NCBI GenBank assembly: GCA_025774865.1
Contig: JALGZO010000063.1
Coordinates: 1 to 14,308 of the forward strand
Source: a bacterium
Lineage (GTDB): Bacteria; ARS69
Direction: 5' to 3'
DNA: 14,308 nt
Shown here: in pieces, positions 6,975 to 14,105 of the stretch
How positions within the stretch are numbered: position 1 is the stretch's first letter
Layout: each line of letters starts with the position of its first letter
Program-made: the position numbers and the translations under genes
Notes under the pieces: generated by a model
Database searches by the model: none
What the model was told of the DNA's origin: nothing
The model's input: the letters and a program-made list of their open reading frames with translations, nothing else

Positions 6975-8049
6975 GCTTCTGTATCCCTTCCGGGACGACT
7001 TCATCCTCTTCAACGTCTTTCGGTACATCACGTTTCGCGCTGCCTACGCGGCGATCACGGCTTTCCTGCTGGCCGTGTTGCTGGGTCCGTGGGTGATCGC
7101 GAAACTCCGGGCCCGCGGAGTGGTGAAGCACATCCGGCAGGAGGGACCCAAGGCACACCACAGCAAGAAGGGCACCCCGACGATGGGCGGCTTGCTCATC
7201 CTGGCCGCGATCGCGATCCCGACGCTCCTGTGGGCCGATCTCGGTAGCCGCGAGGTGCGCGTCGCGCTACTCGCGACATTGTGGCTCGGTGGGATCGGCT
7301 TCCTCGACGATTACCTGCAAGTAGTCCGCGGCCAGCCCAGGGGCCTCGTCGGCCGCGCGAAGATCGTGGGCCAAGTGACGCTCGGCATCATCGTGGGCGT
7401 CGCCGCGATCAGCGTGCTGGATCGCCCGAACCTCGCGACCTCGACGACGGTACCGTTCCTCAAGGAGCAGTTCGTCGATCTCGGCTGGCTCTACATCCCC
7501 TTCGTCATCCTCGTGATCACCGGCTCGTCCAATTCCGTGAATCTCACGGACGGTCTCGACGGGCTCGCGATCGGAATCGTCGCGTTCGCGGCGGTTGCGT
7601 TTGCCGGGTTGTCGTACGTCTCCGGGCACTCGAAGATCGCCGACTATCTCCAGATCCTCTACCTCCCGGGCAGCGGAGAGCTCACCGTGTTCTGCGCCTC
7701 GATCTTCGGGGCGTCCCTCGGTTTCCTCTGGTACAACAGCCACCCGGCGGAGATCTTCATGGGGGACACGGGGTCACTGGCGCTCGGTGGCGCGCTCGGG
7801 ATCGTCGCGATTCTCATCAAGATGGAGCTGATCCTGGCGATCGTCGGCGGGCTCTTCGTCGCTGAGGCGCTGTCGGTGATCCTCCAGGTCGGGATGTTCA
7901 AGCTGACGGGGAAGCGCCTCTTCCGAATGGCGCCGATCCACCATCACTTCGAGCTCTTGGGCTGGCCCGAGACCAAGGTGGTGGTTCGCTTCTGGATCGT
8001 CGCCGGGTTGCTCGCACTACTCTCGCTCTCGACCCTGAAGCTCCGATGA
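6964..8049 (+). CDS. mraY: Phospho-MurNAc-pentapeptide-transferase MraY
   Basis: 361 residues, almost the same length as E. coli MraY. This integral membrane enzyme transfers phospho-MurNAc-pentapeptide from UDP to undecaprenyl phosphate, forming lipid I. The N-terminus (MLYELLYPFRDDFILFNVFR) is the Gram-negative type. Motifs in order: GTPTMGG (70-76), FLDDY with the Mg-binding/catalytic pair Asp115-Asp116, NSVNLTDGLDGLA (190-202), MGDTGS (266-271, Asp268) and the histidine loop PIHHHFE (324-330). About ten hydrophobic segments are spread along the chain. GGAAGGGGAG ends 6 nt before ATG 6964, inside murF. The stop overlaps the murD start. All active-site residues I know of are present. Confidence 0.97.
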   Translation: MLYELLYPFRDDFILFNVFRYITFRAAYAAITAFLLAVLLGPWVIAKLRARGVVKHIRQEGPKAHHSKKGTPTMGGLLILAAIAIPTLLWADLGSREVRVALLATLWLGGIGFLDDYLQVVRGQPRGLVGRAKIVGQVTLGIIVGVAAISVLDRPNLATSTTVPFLKEQFVDLGWLYIPFVILVITGSSNSVNLTDGLDGLAIGIVAFAAVAFAGLSYVSGHSKIADYLQILYLPGSGELTVFCASIFGASLGFLWYNSHPAEIFMGDTGSLALGGALGIVAILIKMELILAIVGGLFVAEALSVILQVGMFKLTGKRLFRMAPIHHHFELLGWPETKVVVRFWIVAGLLALLSLSTLKLR

Positions 8050-9455
8050 AGGAGGAAGTCGGCATCAGCGCCAAGCTCGTCAACGAGCGAGGACCTTCCC
8101 TGAACGAAGCAGTCGTGGTCGTTCTGGGTTTCGGTCGAAGCGGGCGCTCCGCCTCGCGGCTCCTCGCGGAAGCCGGAGCCCGGGTTCGGGTAACCGACGC
8201 CTCGTCCGTCGCCGAGCTCGGGGTCGCCCCGGGGGACATCCCCGGCAGCCCGGAGTGGATGGGACGGGAGCATCCGTCGATCCTCGCCGGCGCCGACCTC
8301 GTCGTCGCCAGCCCTGGCGTTCCCCCGACGAACCCCGTGCTCGCCCGGGCTCTCGAGTCGGGGCTGCCCGTGCGCAGCGAGCTCGAGCTCGGGTGGTGGT
8401 TCACCAACGGTCCGGTGATCGGGATCACGGGGACGAACGGGAAGACGACGACGTCGGAGCTCGTCGGAGAGATGGGAAGAGCCGCGGGCCGGTCGGTCGC
8501 GGTCGCGGGCAATGTGGGGCGACCGGTGTCGTCCCTCTCCGGCGCGGACCACGACCTCTTCGTGCTCGAGGTGTCGAGCTTTCAGCTGTTCCTGTGTGAG
8601 GACTTCCGACCTCACGTCGGGGCGATCCTGAATCTCGCGCCGGACCATTTGGATTGGCACCCGGACTTCGAGCACTACGCGAACTCGAAGAAGCGCATGT
8701 TCGATCGCCAGCTTCCGGAGGACGCCGCAGTCCTGAACGGGACCGATCCCGAAGTGACATCGCGTTTCGATCGACTGCCGGCGGAGCGCTTCTTCTTCCA
8801 GGAGTCGCCCGCGCCCGAACGCGGTGCGTTCATCCGGGACGAGAGGCTCACCTTCCACCTCGGGAACGAGCTCGAGTCGATCTTTCCGCTGTCCGAGTGG
8901 CGCCTCACCGGTCGTCACAACCGCGAGAATCTCCTCGCGGCGGCGCTGTGCGCGCGGCTCATCGGACTTTCGGACGAAGCGATCGTCGCGGGAGCGCGCC
9001 GCTTCCGCGGGCTACCGCACCGCATGGAAGTCGTGGCGACGATCGACGGGGTGACCTGGATCAACGACTCGAAGAGCACGAACCCGGCGTCCCTCGAGAA
9101 GGCGCTCGACCCGGAGGTCCCCACGCTGCTCGTCGCGGGGGGGATCACGAAGGGTTGCGACTTCCGCCCCCTGCGCGACGCGGTGGCGGCGGGCGCTCGC
9201 GTCATCTACCTCATCGGGGAGGGGGCGGCGGGGCTGGCAGAGGCGTGGCAGCCCGTGGCCGAGACGGTGCGGGCCGGCGACCTCGAAACGGCGATCGATC
9301 TGGCCGCTGAGAAGGCTCGGGAAGGCGAGCGAGTCCTGTTTTCGCCGGGGTGCGCCAGCTTTGATCAGTTCGAGCACTACGCGGAACGCGGCGACCGTTT
9401 TCGGGAGCTCGTTCGTGAGCGCGAAACCACGAGACACACGGAGGGTCGAGAATGA
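8046..9455 (+). CDS. murD: UDP-MurNAc-L-alanine--D-glutamate ligase MurD
   Basis: 469 residues (E. coli about 438). Cytoplasmic Mur ligase that adds D-glutamate. The N-terminal Rossmann-like domain shows VLGFGRSGRSASRLL, followed by the P-loop GITGTNGKTTT (126-136). Then come EVSSFQLF, LAPDHLDWHP, GRHNRENLLAAAL, NDSKSTNPAS (340-349), the MurD-type LLVAGGITKGCDF, and near the end VLFSPGCASFDQFEHYAERG. These last three distinguish MurD from the other Mur ligases. ATG 8046 overlaps the mraY stop (ATGA). The first 17 or so residues (MKEEVGISAKLVNERGP) have no clear MurD counterpart, so the true start may be slightly downstream, though no better start codon is visible. The 3' end overlaps ftsW. 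Confidence 0.96.
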   Translation: MKEEVGISAKLVNERGPSLNEAVVVVLGFGRSGRSASRLLAEAGARVRVTDASSVAELGVAPGDIPGSPEWMGREHPSILAGADLVVASPGVPPTNPVLARALESGLPVRSELELGWWFTNGPVIGITGTNGKTTTSELVGEMGRAAGRSVAVAGNVGRPVSSLSGADHDLFVLEVSSFQLFLCEDFRPHVGAILNLAPDHLDWHPDFEHYANSKKRMFDRQLPEDAAVLNGTDPEVTSRFDRLPAERFFFQESPAPERGAFIRDERLTFHLGNELESIFPLSEWRLTGRHNRENLLAAALCARLIGLSDEAIVAGARRFRGLPHRMEVVATIDGVTWINDSKSTNPASLEKALDPEVPTLLVAGGITKGCDFRPLRDAVAAGARVIYLIGEGAAGLAEAWQPVAETVRAGDLETAIDLAAEKAREGERVLFSPGCASFDQFEHYAERGDRFRELVRERETTRHTEGRE

Positions 9456-10576
9456 TTCGAGGGGGTGTGGCCGACCGGATCCTCCTCCTCACCGTGCTTC
9501 TTCTGCTGGGGTTGGGGAGTGTGGTGGTGTTTTCCTCGAGCACGGCCGTGTCCGAGGAGTACTTCGGAGCAAGCACGAAGATGATCGTCAGCCACCTCGT
9601 CAAGGTGATGATGGGGCTTGGCCTCCTGTTCCTGCTGTCGCGAGTCGACTACCGGGCGATTCGTCGGCTGGTGCTGCCGCTCGTCGCCGCCTCGACGGGG
9701 CTTCTCGCGCTGACGCTGGTGCCGAACTTCCCGTGGGCGGTGACGACGAAGGGAGCGACCCGGTGGCTCGACTTCGGCTTCATGGTCGTGCAGCCGGCCG
9801 AGCTCGCGAAGCTCGCCCTGGTCATCTACATCGCATCGATCCTGTCGTCGGGCGAGGGGCGCATCCGCGACTACCGCCGCGGGTTCGTACCGGTCTTGAC
9901 GGTGCTCGGGATCTTCGTCTTCTTCCTCGTGCAGCAACCGAACTTCGGCAACGTCCTCACGCTGAGCCTGCTCGCGGGTGTCATGCTGTTTCTCGGCGGC
10001 GCGCGGCTCGTGCACCTCTTCGGCTCCGGTCTGTCGACGATGCCTCTGGTCGTGTTCATCGCGATCCAGGAGCCGCACGTGATCCGGCGGTTCAAGACCT
10101 TCTTCGATCCCGGCGCCGATCCGCTCGGGGCTGGCTTCCAGCTGCGCCAGTCGCTCGTGGCGCTCGGGTCCGGCGGTGTCTTCGGGCTCGGACCGGGGGC
10201 GGGCCGCCAGTCGGAGTTCTTCCTGCCGGACCCGCACACGGATTTCGTATTTGCGGTCCTCGGAGAAGAATTTGGACTTCTCGGCACCCTCGCCGTGGTG
10301 GCACTCTTCGGATTGCTCATGTGGCGCGGCGCCGTGATCGCCCGTCGCGCGAAGGACTTGTTCGGGCGGTACCTCGCAATCGGCGTGACGGCGATGATCG
10401 GGATCGTCGCGTTCCTGAACGTCGCGGTCGTGTTGGGGCTCGCGCCGACCACGGGACTGCCGCTGCCGTTCGTGAGCTACGGGGGATCGGCGATGATGGT
10501 GAATCTCGGGGGGATCGGCATCCTGCTGTCGATCGCGTCCCGGGCGGGATTGGGACGACGCAAGGTGGTGGGGTGA
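9452..10576 (+). CDS. ftsW: Septal peptidoglycan glycosyltransferase FtsW (SEDS family)
   Basis: 374 residues. FtsW is the SEDS-family enzyme that polymerises lipid II at the division site as partner of FtsI. About nine or ten hydrophobic segments are visible, starting at residues 9-28. The large extracytoplasmic loop carries PDPHTDFVFAVLGEE with the catalytic aspartate Asp264. Other family marks are KGATRWLDFG, QPAELAKLALV, QPNFGNVLTL, GFQLRQSLVALGSGG, and NVAVVLGLAPTTGLPLPFVSYGGS (FVSYGGS at 340-346). It is FtsW rather than RodA because of its place in the dcw cluster beside ftsI; sequence alone separates them less clearly. ATG 9452 overlaps the murD stop, with GGAGGG (9440-9445) 6 nt upstream. 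A 46-nt spacer separates it from murG. Confidence 0.95.
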   Translation: MIRGGVADRILLLTVLLLLGLGSVVVFSSSTAVSEEYFGASTKMIVSHLVKVMMGLGLLFLLSRVDYRAIRRLVLPLVAASTGLLALTLVPNFPWAVTTKGATRWLDFGFMVVQPAELAKLALVIYIASILSSGEGRIRDYRRGFVPVLTVLGIFVFFLVQQPNFGNVLTLSLLAGVMLFLGGARLVHLFGSGLSTMPLVVFIAIQEPHVIRRFKTFFDPGADPLGAGFQLRQSLVALGSGGVFGLGPGAGRQSEFFLPDPHTDFVFAVLGEEFGLLGTLAVVALFGLLMWRGAVIARRAKDLFGRYLAIGVTAMIGIVAFLNVAVVLGLAPTTGLPLPFVSYGGSAMMVNLGGIGILLSIASRAGLGRRKVVG

Positions 10577-10580
10577 CGAG

Positions 10581-10606
10581 CCGACCGCAGCAAGCGGACG
10601 GGTCGG
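10581..10606 (+). repeat. Inverted repeat between ftsW and murG
   Basis: CCGACC (10581-10586) pairs with GGTCGG (10601-10606), and inside it CCGC (10585-10588) could pair alternatively with GCGG (10594-10597). The hairpin ends 7 nt before the purine-rich murG ribosome binding site. There is no T-run, so it is not a terminator. It could affect RNA processing or murG translation, or be a chance product of high GC. Confidence 0.3.
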
Positions 10607-10622
10607 GTCGTCGGGAGGGGAG

Positions 10623-11714
10623 TTGAACAAGGTGTTGATCGCCGTGTCGGGAACGGGAGGGCACGTCTATCCCGGGATCGCGGTCGCCGAGGAAATCCGC
10701 GCCCGCCGTCCGGACGTCGGCGTCCTGTTCGCCACGGCGCGCGGAAAGCCCGGGGCCGACTGGATCCGGAAGGCGGGTTTCGAGGTCCGGCCCGTCACGA
10801 TTCGAGGCCTCTCTCGCACTCCCTCCGTCTCCTGGCTCTTCTTCCCCTTCGCCCTCGTGCTCGGCGCGCTCGGTGCGCTCGGACTTCTCCTCGGAGAGCG
10901 TCCCGATCTGGTCGTCGGCACGGGCGGATACGTGTCGGGACCAATCGTCGTTTTCGCCGCTTGGCTCAGGATCCCGACGATCGTTCTCGAACAGAACGCG
11001 ATCCCCGGCATCTCGACGAAGCTCGGAGCGATCTTCGCGCGCGAAGTGCACGTCGCCGACGCCGAGAGCATCGCGGCGCTACCCCGGAAGAAGCGGGCGG
11101 TCGTCAGCGGGAACCCCGTTCGGCGTTCCGTCGAGAGCGGCGACGCCGCCCGGTTTCGAGCGACGCACGGCCTCGCCGAGAGTGAACCGCTCGTGCTGGT
11201 GTTGGGAGGCAGTCAGGGCGCGCGGGCCGTGACCCGAGCGGCGCTTGCGGCGGCGGAGATCTTGCAGGAAGAAGTCTCAGCGCTCATGGTGGTTCAGGCG
11301 GGGCGACTCGGGTTCGAGTCTGCTCGGGATCGTGCGCGCGATCTCTCGCGCGTGAAGGTCGTGCCCTTCCTCGACGACATCGGCGATGCTTACGCGGCCG
11401 CGAGCTTCGTCATCGCACGGGCGGGGGCCATGACGCTGGCCGAGCTGGCAGCGTCCGGGTTGCCGGCGATCCTGATTCCCTACCCGCACGCGAGTGAGGA
11501 TCATCAGATGGTGAACGCGAGGCGGCACGAAGCCGGGGGAGCGGCGCGGGTATTGCCGGAGGCGGAGATGACCCCGGAGCTCCTGGCGGCCTGGATTCGG
11601 GAGTTCGTCGAGGATCCGGAGCGACTCCGAATCATGGCGGAGGCGGCTTCAGCGGCACAGGGGGGGCGAGCCCGGGGGCGGATCGCCGACGCCTGCGAGG
11701 CGTACCTGGGCTAG
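10623..11714 (+). CDS. murG: UDP-GlcNAc--lipid I N-acetylglucosaminyltransferase MurG
   Basis: 363 residues, the usual size. MurG is a GT-B fold, membrane-associated enzyme on the inner face that adds GlcNAc to lipid I, giving lipid II. Seen: the N-terminal glycine loop as VSGTGGHVYPG (8-18; Val-Ser where many have Gly-Gly, but GTGGH is kept), TGGYVSGPIV, LEQNAIPGISTKLG, SGNPVR, the second-domain loop LGGSQGAR (194-201), and the UDP-GlcNAc-binding signature ARAGAMTLAE (265-274) followed by PYPHASEDHQMVNAR. The start is TTG 10623 with GGAGG (10614-10618) only 4 nt upstream; it gives the family-like MNKVLIAVSGTGGH. GTG 10632 is possible but would remove the first strand's beginning. It follows ftsW by 46 nt and precedes murC by 67 nt, the loosest part of the operon after the mraZ-rsmH gap. 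Confidence 0.95.
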   Translation: MNKVLIAVSGTGGHVYPGIAVAEEIRARRPDVGVLFATARGKPGADWIRKAGFEVRPVTIRGLSRTPSVSWLFFPFALVLGALGALGLLLGERPDLVVGTGGYVSGPIVVFAAWLRIPTIVLEQNAIPGISTKLGAIFAREVHVADAESIAALPRKKRAVVSGNPVRRSVESGDAARFRATHGLAESEPLVLVLGGSQGARAVTRAALAAAEILQEEVSALMVVQAGRLGFESARDRARDLSRVKVVPFLDDIGDAYAAASFVIARAGAMTLAELAASGLPAILIPYPHASEDHQMVNARRHEAGGAARVLPEAEMTPELLAAWIREFVEDPERLRIMAEAASAAQGGRARGRIADACEAYLG

Positions 11715-11732
11715 CGGCTCAATGCGGGCCGC

Positions 11733-11777
11733 AGGATGCCGATTTCAAGGGCATCCTCAGTGGTGGGGATGAGGAGG
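11733..11777 (+). promoter_or_regulatory. Possible structured leader of murC: competing hairpins beside the ribosome binding site
   Basis: AGGATGCC (11733-11740) and GGCATCCT (11750-11757) form a perfect 8-bp stem with a 9-nt loop. The right arm can pair instead with downstream sequence: CATCC (11752-11756) with GGATG (11767-11771), or TCCTCA (11754-11759) with TGAGGA (11770-11775). The latter would cover part of the murC Shine-Dalgarno sequence (GGAGG, 11773-11777). The first hairpin leaves that site free and the second hides it, as in on/off leaders. No T-run follows, so translation control is more likely than termination. The pairings are seen directly; a regulatory role is inference. Confidence 0.35.
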
Positions 11778-11781
11778 GGGT

Positions 11782-13197
11782 ATGTTCCACAAAATCCGCA
11801 ACATTCACTTCGTCGGGATCGGCGGCACCGGCATGAGCGGAATCGCCGAAGTCCTGGCGAACCTGGGCTACGAGGTCTCCGGTAGCGATCTCGCCGATGG
11901 CGACTCGGTCCGTCGGCTACGCCGGCTCGGGTGTCGGATCGCGATCGGGCACACGAAGGAGAACCTGGGCGACGCCCAGGTCGTCGTCGTCTCGTCGGCG
12001 GTGAACTACGGAAACCCGGAAGTCGCGGCGGCGCGGGATGCCGCCATTCCCGTCATCCCCCGAGCGGAGATGCTCGCGGAGCTGATGCGGATGAAGTTCG
12101 GAATCGCGGTCGCGGGTGCCCACGGCAAGACGACGACGACCTGGCTCTGCTCGCTCGTGGTGGACAAGGGTGGCTTCGATCCCACGATCGTCGTCGGCGG
12201 ACGGCTCCGCGCCTTCGACTCGAACGCGCGTCTGGGCCAGGGCCGCTATCTCGTCGCCGAGGCCGACGAGTCGGATGGTTCCTTCCTGCGACTGTCGCCG
12301 ACGCTCGCCGTCATCACGAACCTCGATCGAGAGCATCTCGACCACTACGGCTCGATGAAGAACATTCGGTCGACCTTCGTGGAGTTCGCGAACAAGGTGC
12401 CGTTCTACGGCGCCACGATTCTGTGCGTCGACGATCCTCTCGCACGGGAGCTGTTGCCCGACCTCGAGCGACGGGTGCTCACGTACGGCTTCTCGGAGGA
12501 GGCCGATGTACGGGCGATGAACCGGCGGTACGAGTCGTCCCGTACGGTATTCACGGTTGCGCGCGAGGGTGAGGTGATCGGCCACATCTCACTCGCAGTC
12601 CCGGGTGACCACAACGTCCGAAACGCGCTCGCCGCCGTCGCAGTGGGACTCGAGCTCGGCATCTCGTGGGAAAACATCGCCGTCGCGCTGTCCGAGTTCT
12701 CGGGCATTTCGCGGCGAATGGAGATTCGCTCCGAGGCAGACGGGGTCCTCGTGATCGACGACTACGCCCATCATCCCACCGAGATCGAAGCCACGCTCTC
12801 CGCTTGCCGCGACGTCTACGCGGACCGCCGCATCGTCGTGGTGTTCCAGCCGCACCGGTACTCGCGCACGCGAGACCTCGCGCCGGAGTTCGGCGCGCCC
12901 CTCGCGAAGGCGGACCGGCTCGTCGTCACGTCGATCTACCCGGCCGGAGAAACCCCCATCCCGGGGGTCGAGGCCGGAACGATCGTCGAGGCGGTGGCCA
13001 GCGTCGGAGGACCGGTCGTGTCCACCGTCGACAGCTGGGAGGACGCGGTCGACCTCATCCTGCCCGAGACGCGTCCGGGGGACGTCGTGCTCACACTCGG
13101 AGCGGGCGATGTCTGGAAGGCGGGTGATCTGCTTGCGGCGCGTCTCGCCGCGAGTCGAGCCGGCTCCCCGGTGAAGCTCTCCGACGAGGGCAGATGA
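11782..13197 (+). CDS. murC: UDP-N-acetylmuramate--L-alanine ligase MurC
   Basis: 471 residues. MurC is the first Mur ligase, adding L-Ala to UDP-MurNAc in the cytoplasm. The N-terminus has the MurC-specific IHFVGIGGTGMSGIAEVL. The P-loop is VAGAHGKTTTT (110-120), whose A-H-G-K-T form is typical of MurC. Further on come EADESDGSFLRLSP, TNLDREHLDHYGS, GDHNVRNALAA, VIDDYAHHPTE (324-334), FQPHRYSRT, and a C-terminal TLGAGDVWKAGDLL. ATG 11782 has GGAGG (11773-11777) 4 nt upstream in a long purine run, and the family start fits exactly. It follows a 67-nt spacer with competing hairpins, so it may be controlled separately from murG. The stop overlaps the murB ATG (ATGA), coupling the enzyme to the one that makes its substrate. 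Confidence 0.97.
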   Translation: MFHKIRNIHFVGIGGTGMSGIAEVLANLGYEVSGSDLADGDSVRRLRRLGCRIAIGHTKENLGDAQVVVVSSAVNYGNPEVAAARDAAIPVIPRAEMLAELMRMKFGIAVAGAHGKTTTTWLCSLVVDKGGFDPTIVVGGRLRAFDSNARLGQGRYLVAEADESDGSFLRLSPTLAVITNLDREHLDHYGSMKNIRSTFVEFANKVPFYGATILCVDDPLARELLPDLERRVLTYGFSEEADVRAMNRRYESSRTVFTVAREGEVIGHISLAVPGDHNVRNALAAVAVGLELGISWENIAVALSEFSGISRRMEIRSEADGVLVIDDYAHHPTEIEATLSACRDVYADRRIVVVFQPHRYSRTRDLAPEFGAPLAKADRLVVTSIYPAGETPIPGVEAGTIVEAVASVGGPVVSTVDSWEDAVDLILPETRPGDVVLTLGAGDVWKAGDLLAARLAASRAGSPVKLSDEGR

Positions 13198-14105
13198 AAA
13201 CCGCCGATCTTTCGACGGAGCTCGAGCGCATCGAGGGGCTCCGAGTGCGAACCGACGTTCCGCTGGGTCGCCTCACGACGTTCAAGATCGGAGGCCCGGC
13301 CGCGGTGTTGGTGACGCCGGAGTCGGTCGACGCCCTTCGCGACGCACGGCGGCTTCTGAGCGGGGCCGAAGTGCCGGTCACCATCCTCGGGAACGGCTCG
13401 AACCTCCTCGTCTCCGACGCGGGTTTCGACGGGGTCGTCATCCGGATCGGAAGCTCCCTCGGCGGAGTCGAGGTCGCCGCGCCCGATCGCCTCCGAATCG
13501 GCGCGGGCACCCTCTGGAGCAAGGTGCTTCGGTTCGTGATGAAGGAAGGGTGGACCGGGCTCGAGTTCGGGGCGGGGATTCCGGGCACGCTGGGGGGGGC
13601 CATCGCGACGAATGCAGGCACTCGCGGAGGAGCGACGGCCGATCGCCTGATCGACGTCGTCGGAGTGGACGCGGGGGGCGAGATCCAGACGCTCCCGGTC
13701 GCGGATCTCGGGTTCCGCTACCGGCGTTGTGACCTTCCCGCCGGCTTCGTCGTCACGGGCACTCTCTTCTCGGCCGAGCGCGACGATCCTGCCCGCGTCG
13801 AGGCGACCGTTCGCGGATACCAGGCCGAGCGGCGGCGTGACCAGCCCGAGCGAGAGCCGTCCGCGGGGTGCATCTTCCAGAATCCGCCGGGAGAATCGGC
13901 CGGCAAGCTGATCGATCTCGCCGGCCTCAAGGGCGAAACCGAAGGCGGCGCCATCGTCTCGCCGATTCACGGCAACTTCATCATCAATCGCGGTGGGGCC
14001 ACGGCCGCCGACGTCCTGAAGTTGATCGAGCGTGTGTGTGAGCGAGTTCTCGCCGAGCATGGGGTCGAGCTTGAGCTCGAGGTCCGCAAGGTGGGGTTCG
14101 ATTGA
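13194..14105 (+). CDS. murB: UDP-N-acetylenolpyruvoylglucosamine reductase MurB
   Basis: 303 residues, the length of type II MurB (E. coli type I is about 342). MurB is an FAD enzyme that reduces enolpyruvyl-UDP-GlcNAc with NADPH to UDP-MurNAc, the substrate of MurC encoded just upstream. Seen: TTFKIGGPA; the FAD-binding ILGNGSNLLVSDAG (from residue 64); GAGIPGTLGGAIATNAG (GIPG at 128-131); FRYRRCD; QPEREPSAGCIFQNP; LIDLAGLKG; and a C-terminal LELEVRKVG with the expected catalytic glutamate. The proton donor, Ser229 in E. coli, is replaced by Cys226 in AGCIFQNP. Cysteine at this position occurs in other MurB proteins, as I recall, so the enzyme is probably active. The start overlaps the murC stop and the stop overlaps the ftsQ TTG. 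Confidence 0.96.
   Translation: MKTADLSTELERIEGLRVRTDVPLGRLTTFKIGGPAAVLVTPESVDALRDARRLLSGAEVPVTILGNGSNLLVSDAGFDGVVIRIGSSLGGVEVAAPDRLRIGAGTLWSKVLRFVMKEGWTGLEFGAGIPGTLGGAIATNAGTRGGATADRLIDVVGVDAGGEIQTLPVADLGFRYRRCDLPAGFVVTGTLFSAERDDPARVEATVRGYQAERRRDQPEREPSAGCIFQNPPGESAGKLIDLAGLKGETEGGAIVSPIHGNFIINRGGATAADVLKLIERVCERVLAEHGVELELEVRKVGFD

Noticed and set aside
8049-8057. Perfect Shine-Dalgarno-like AAGGAGGAA just inside murD
   Set aside because: No ATG, GTG or TTG follows at usable distance in the murD frame; it most simply encodes Lys-Glu-Glu.
9361-10630. Long open frames overlapping ftsW (+ strand 9361-10626 and - strand 9377-10630)
   Set aside because: Both are out of frame with the clear FtsW coding sequence, and show Arg/Ala/Gly- or Asp/Glu/Arg-rich composition typical of shifted reading of GC-rich DNA.
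11762-11780. Possible two-layer G-quadruplex over the murC ribosome binding site
   Set aside because: The G-runs are mostly pairs with uneven loops and are explained as an over-strong purine-rich Shine-Dalgarno region; the hairpin alternative is better supported.
12936-14060. 374-codon minus-strand frame opposite murC and murB
   Set aside because: Shadow of two confidently identified genes; no domain or ribosome binding site seen.
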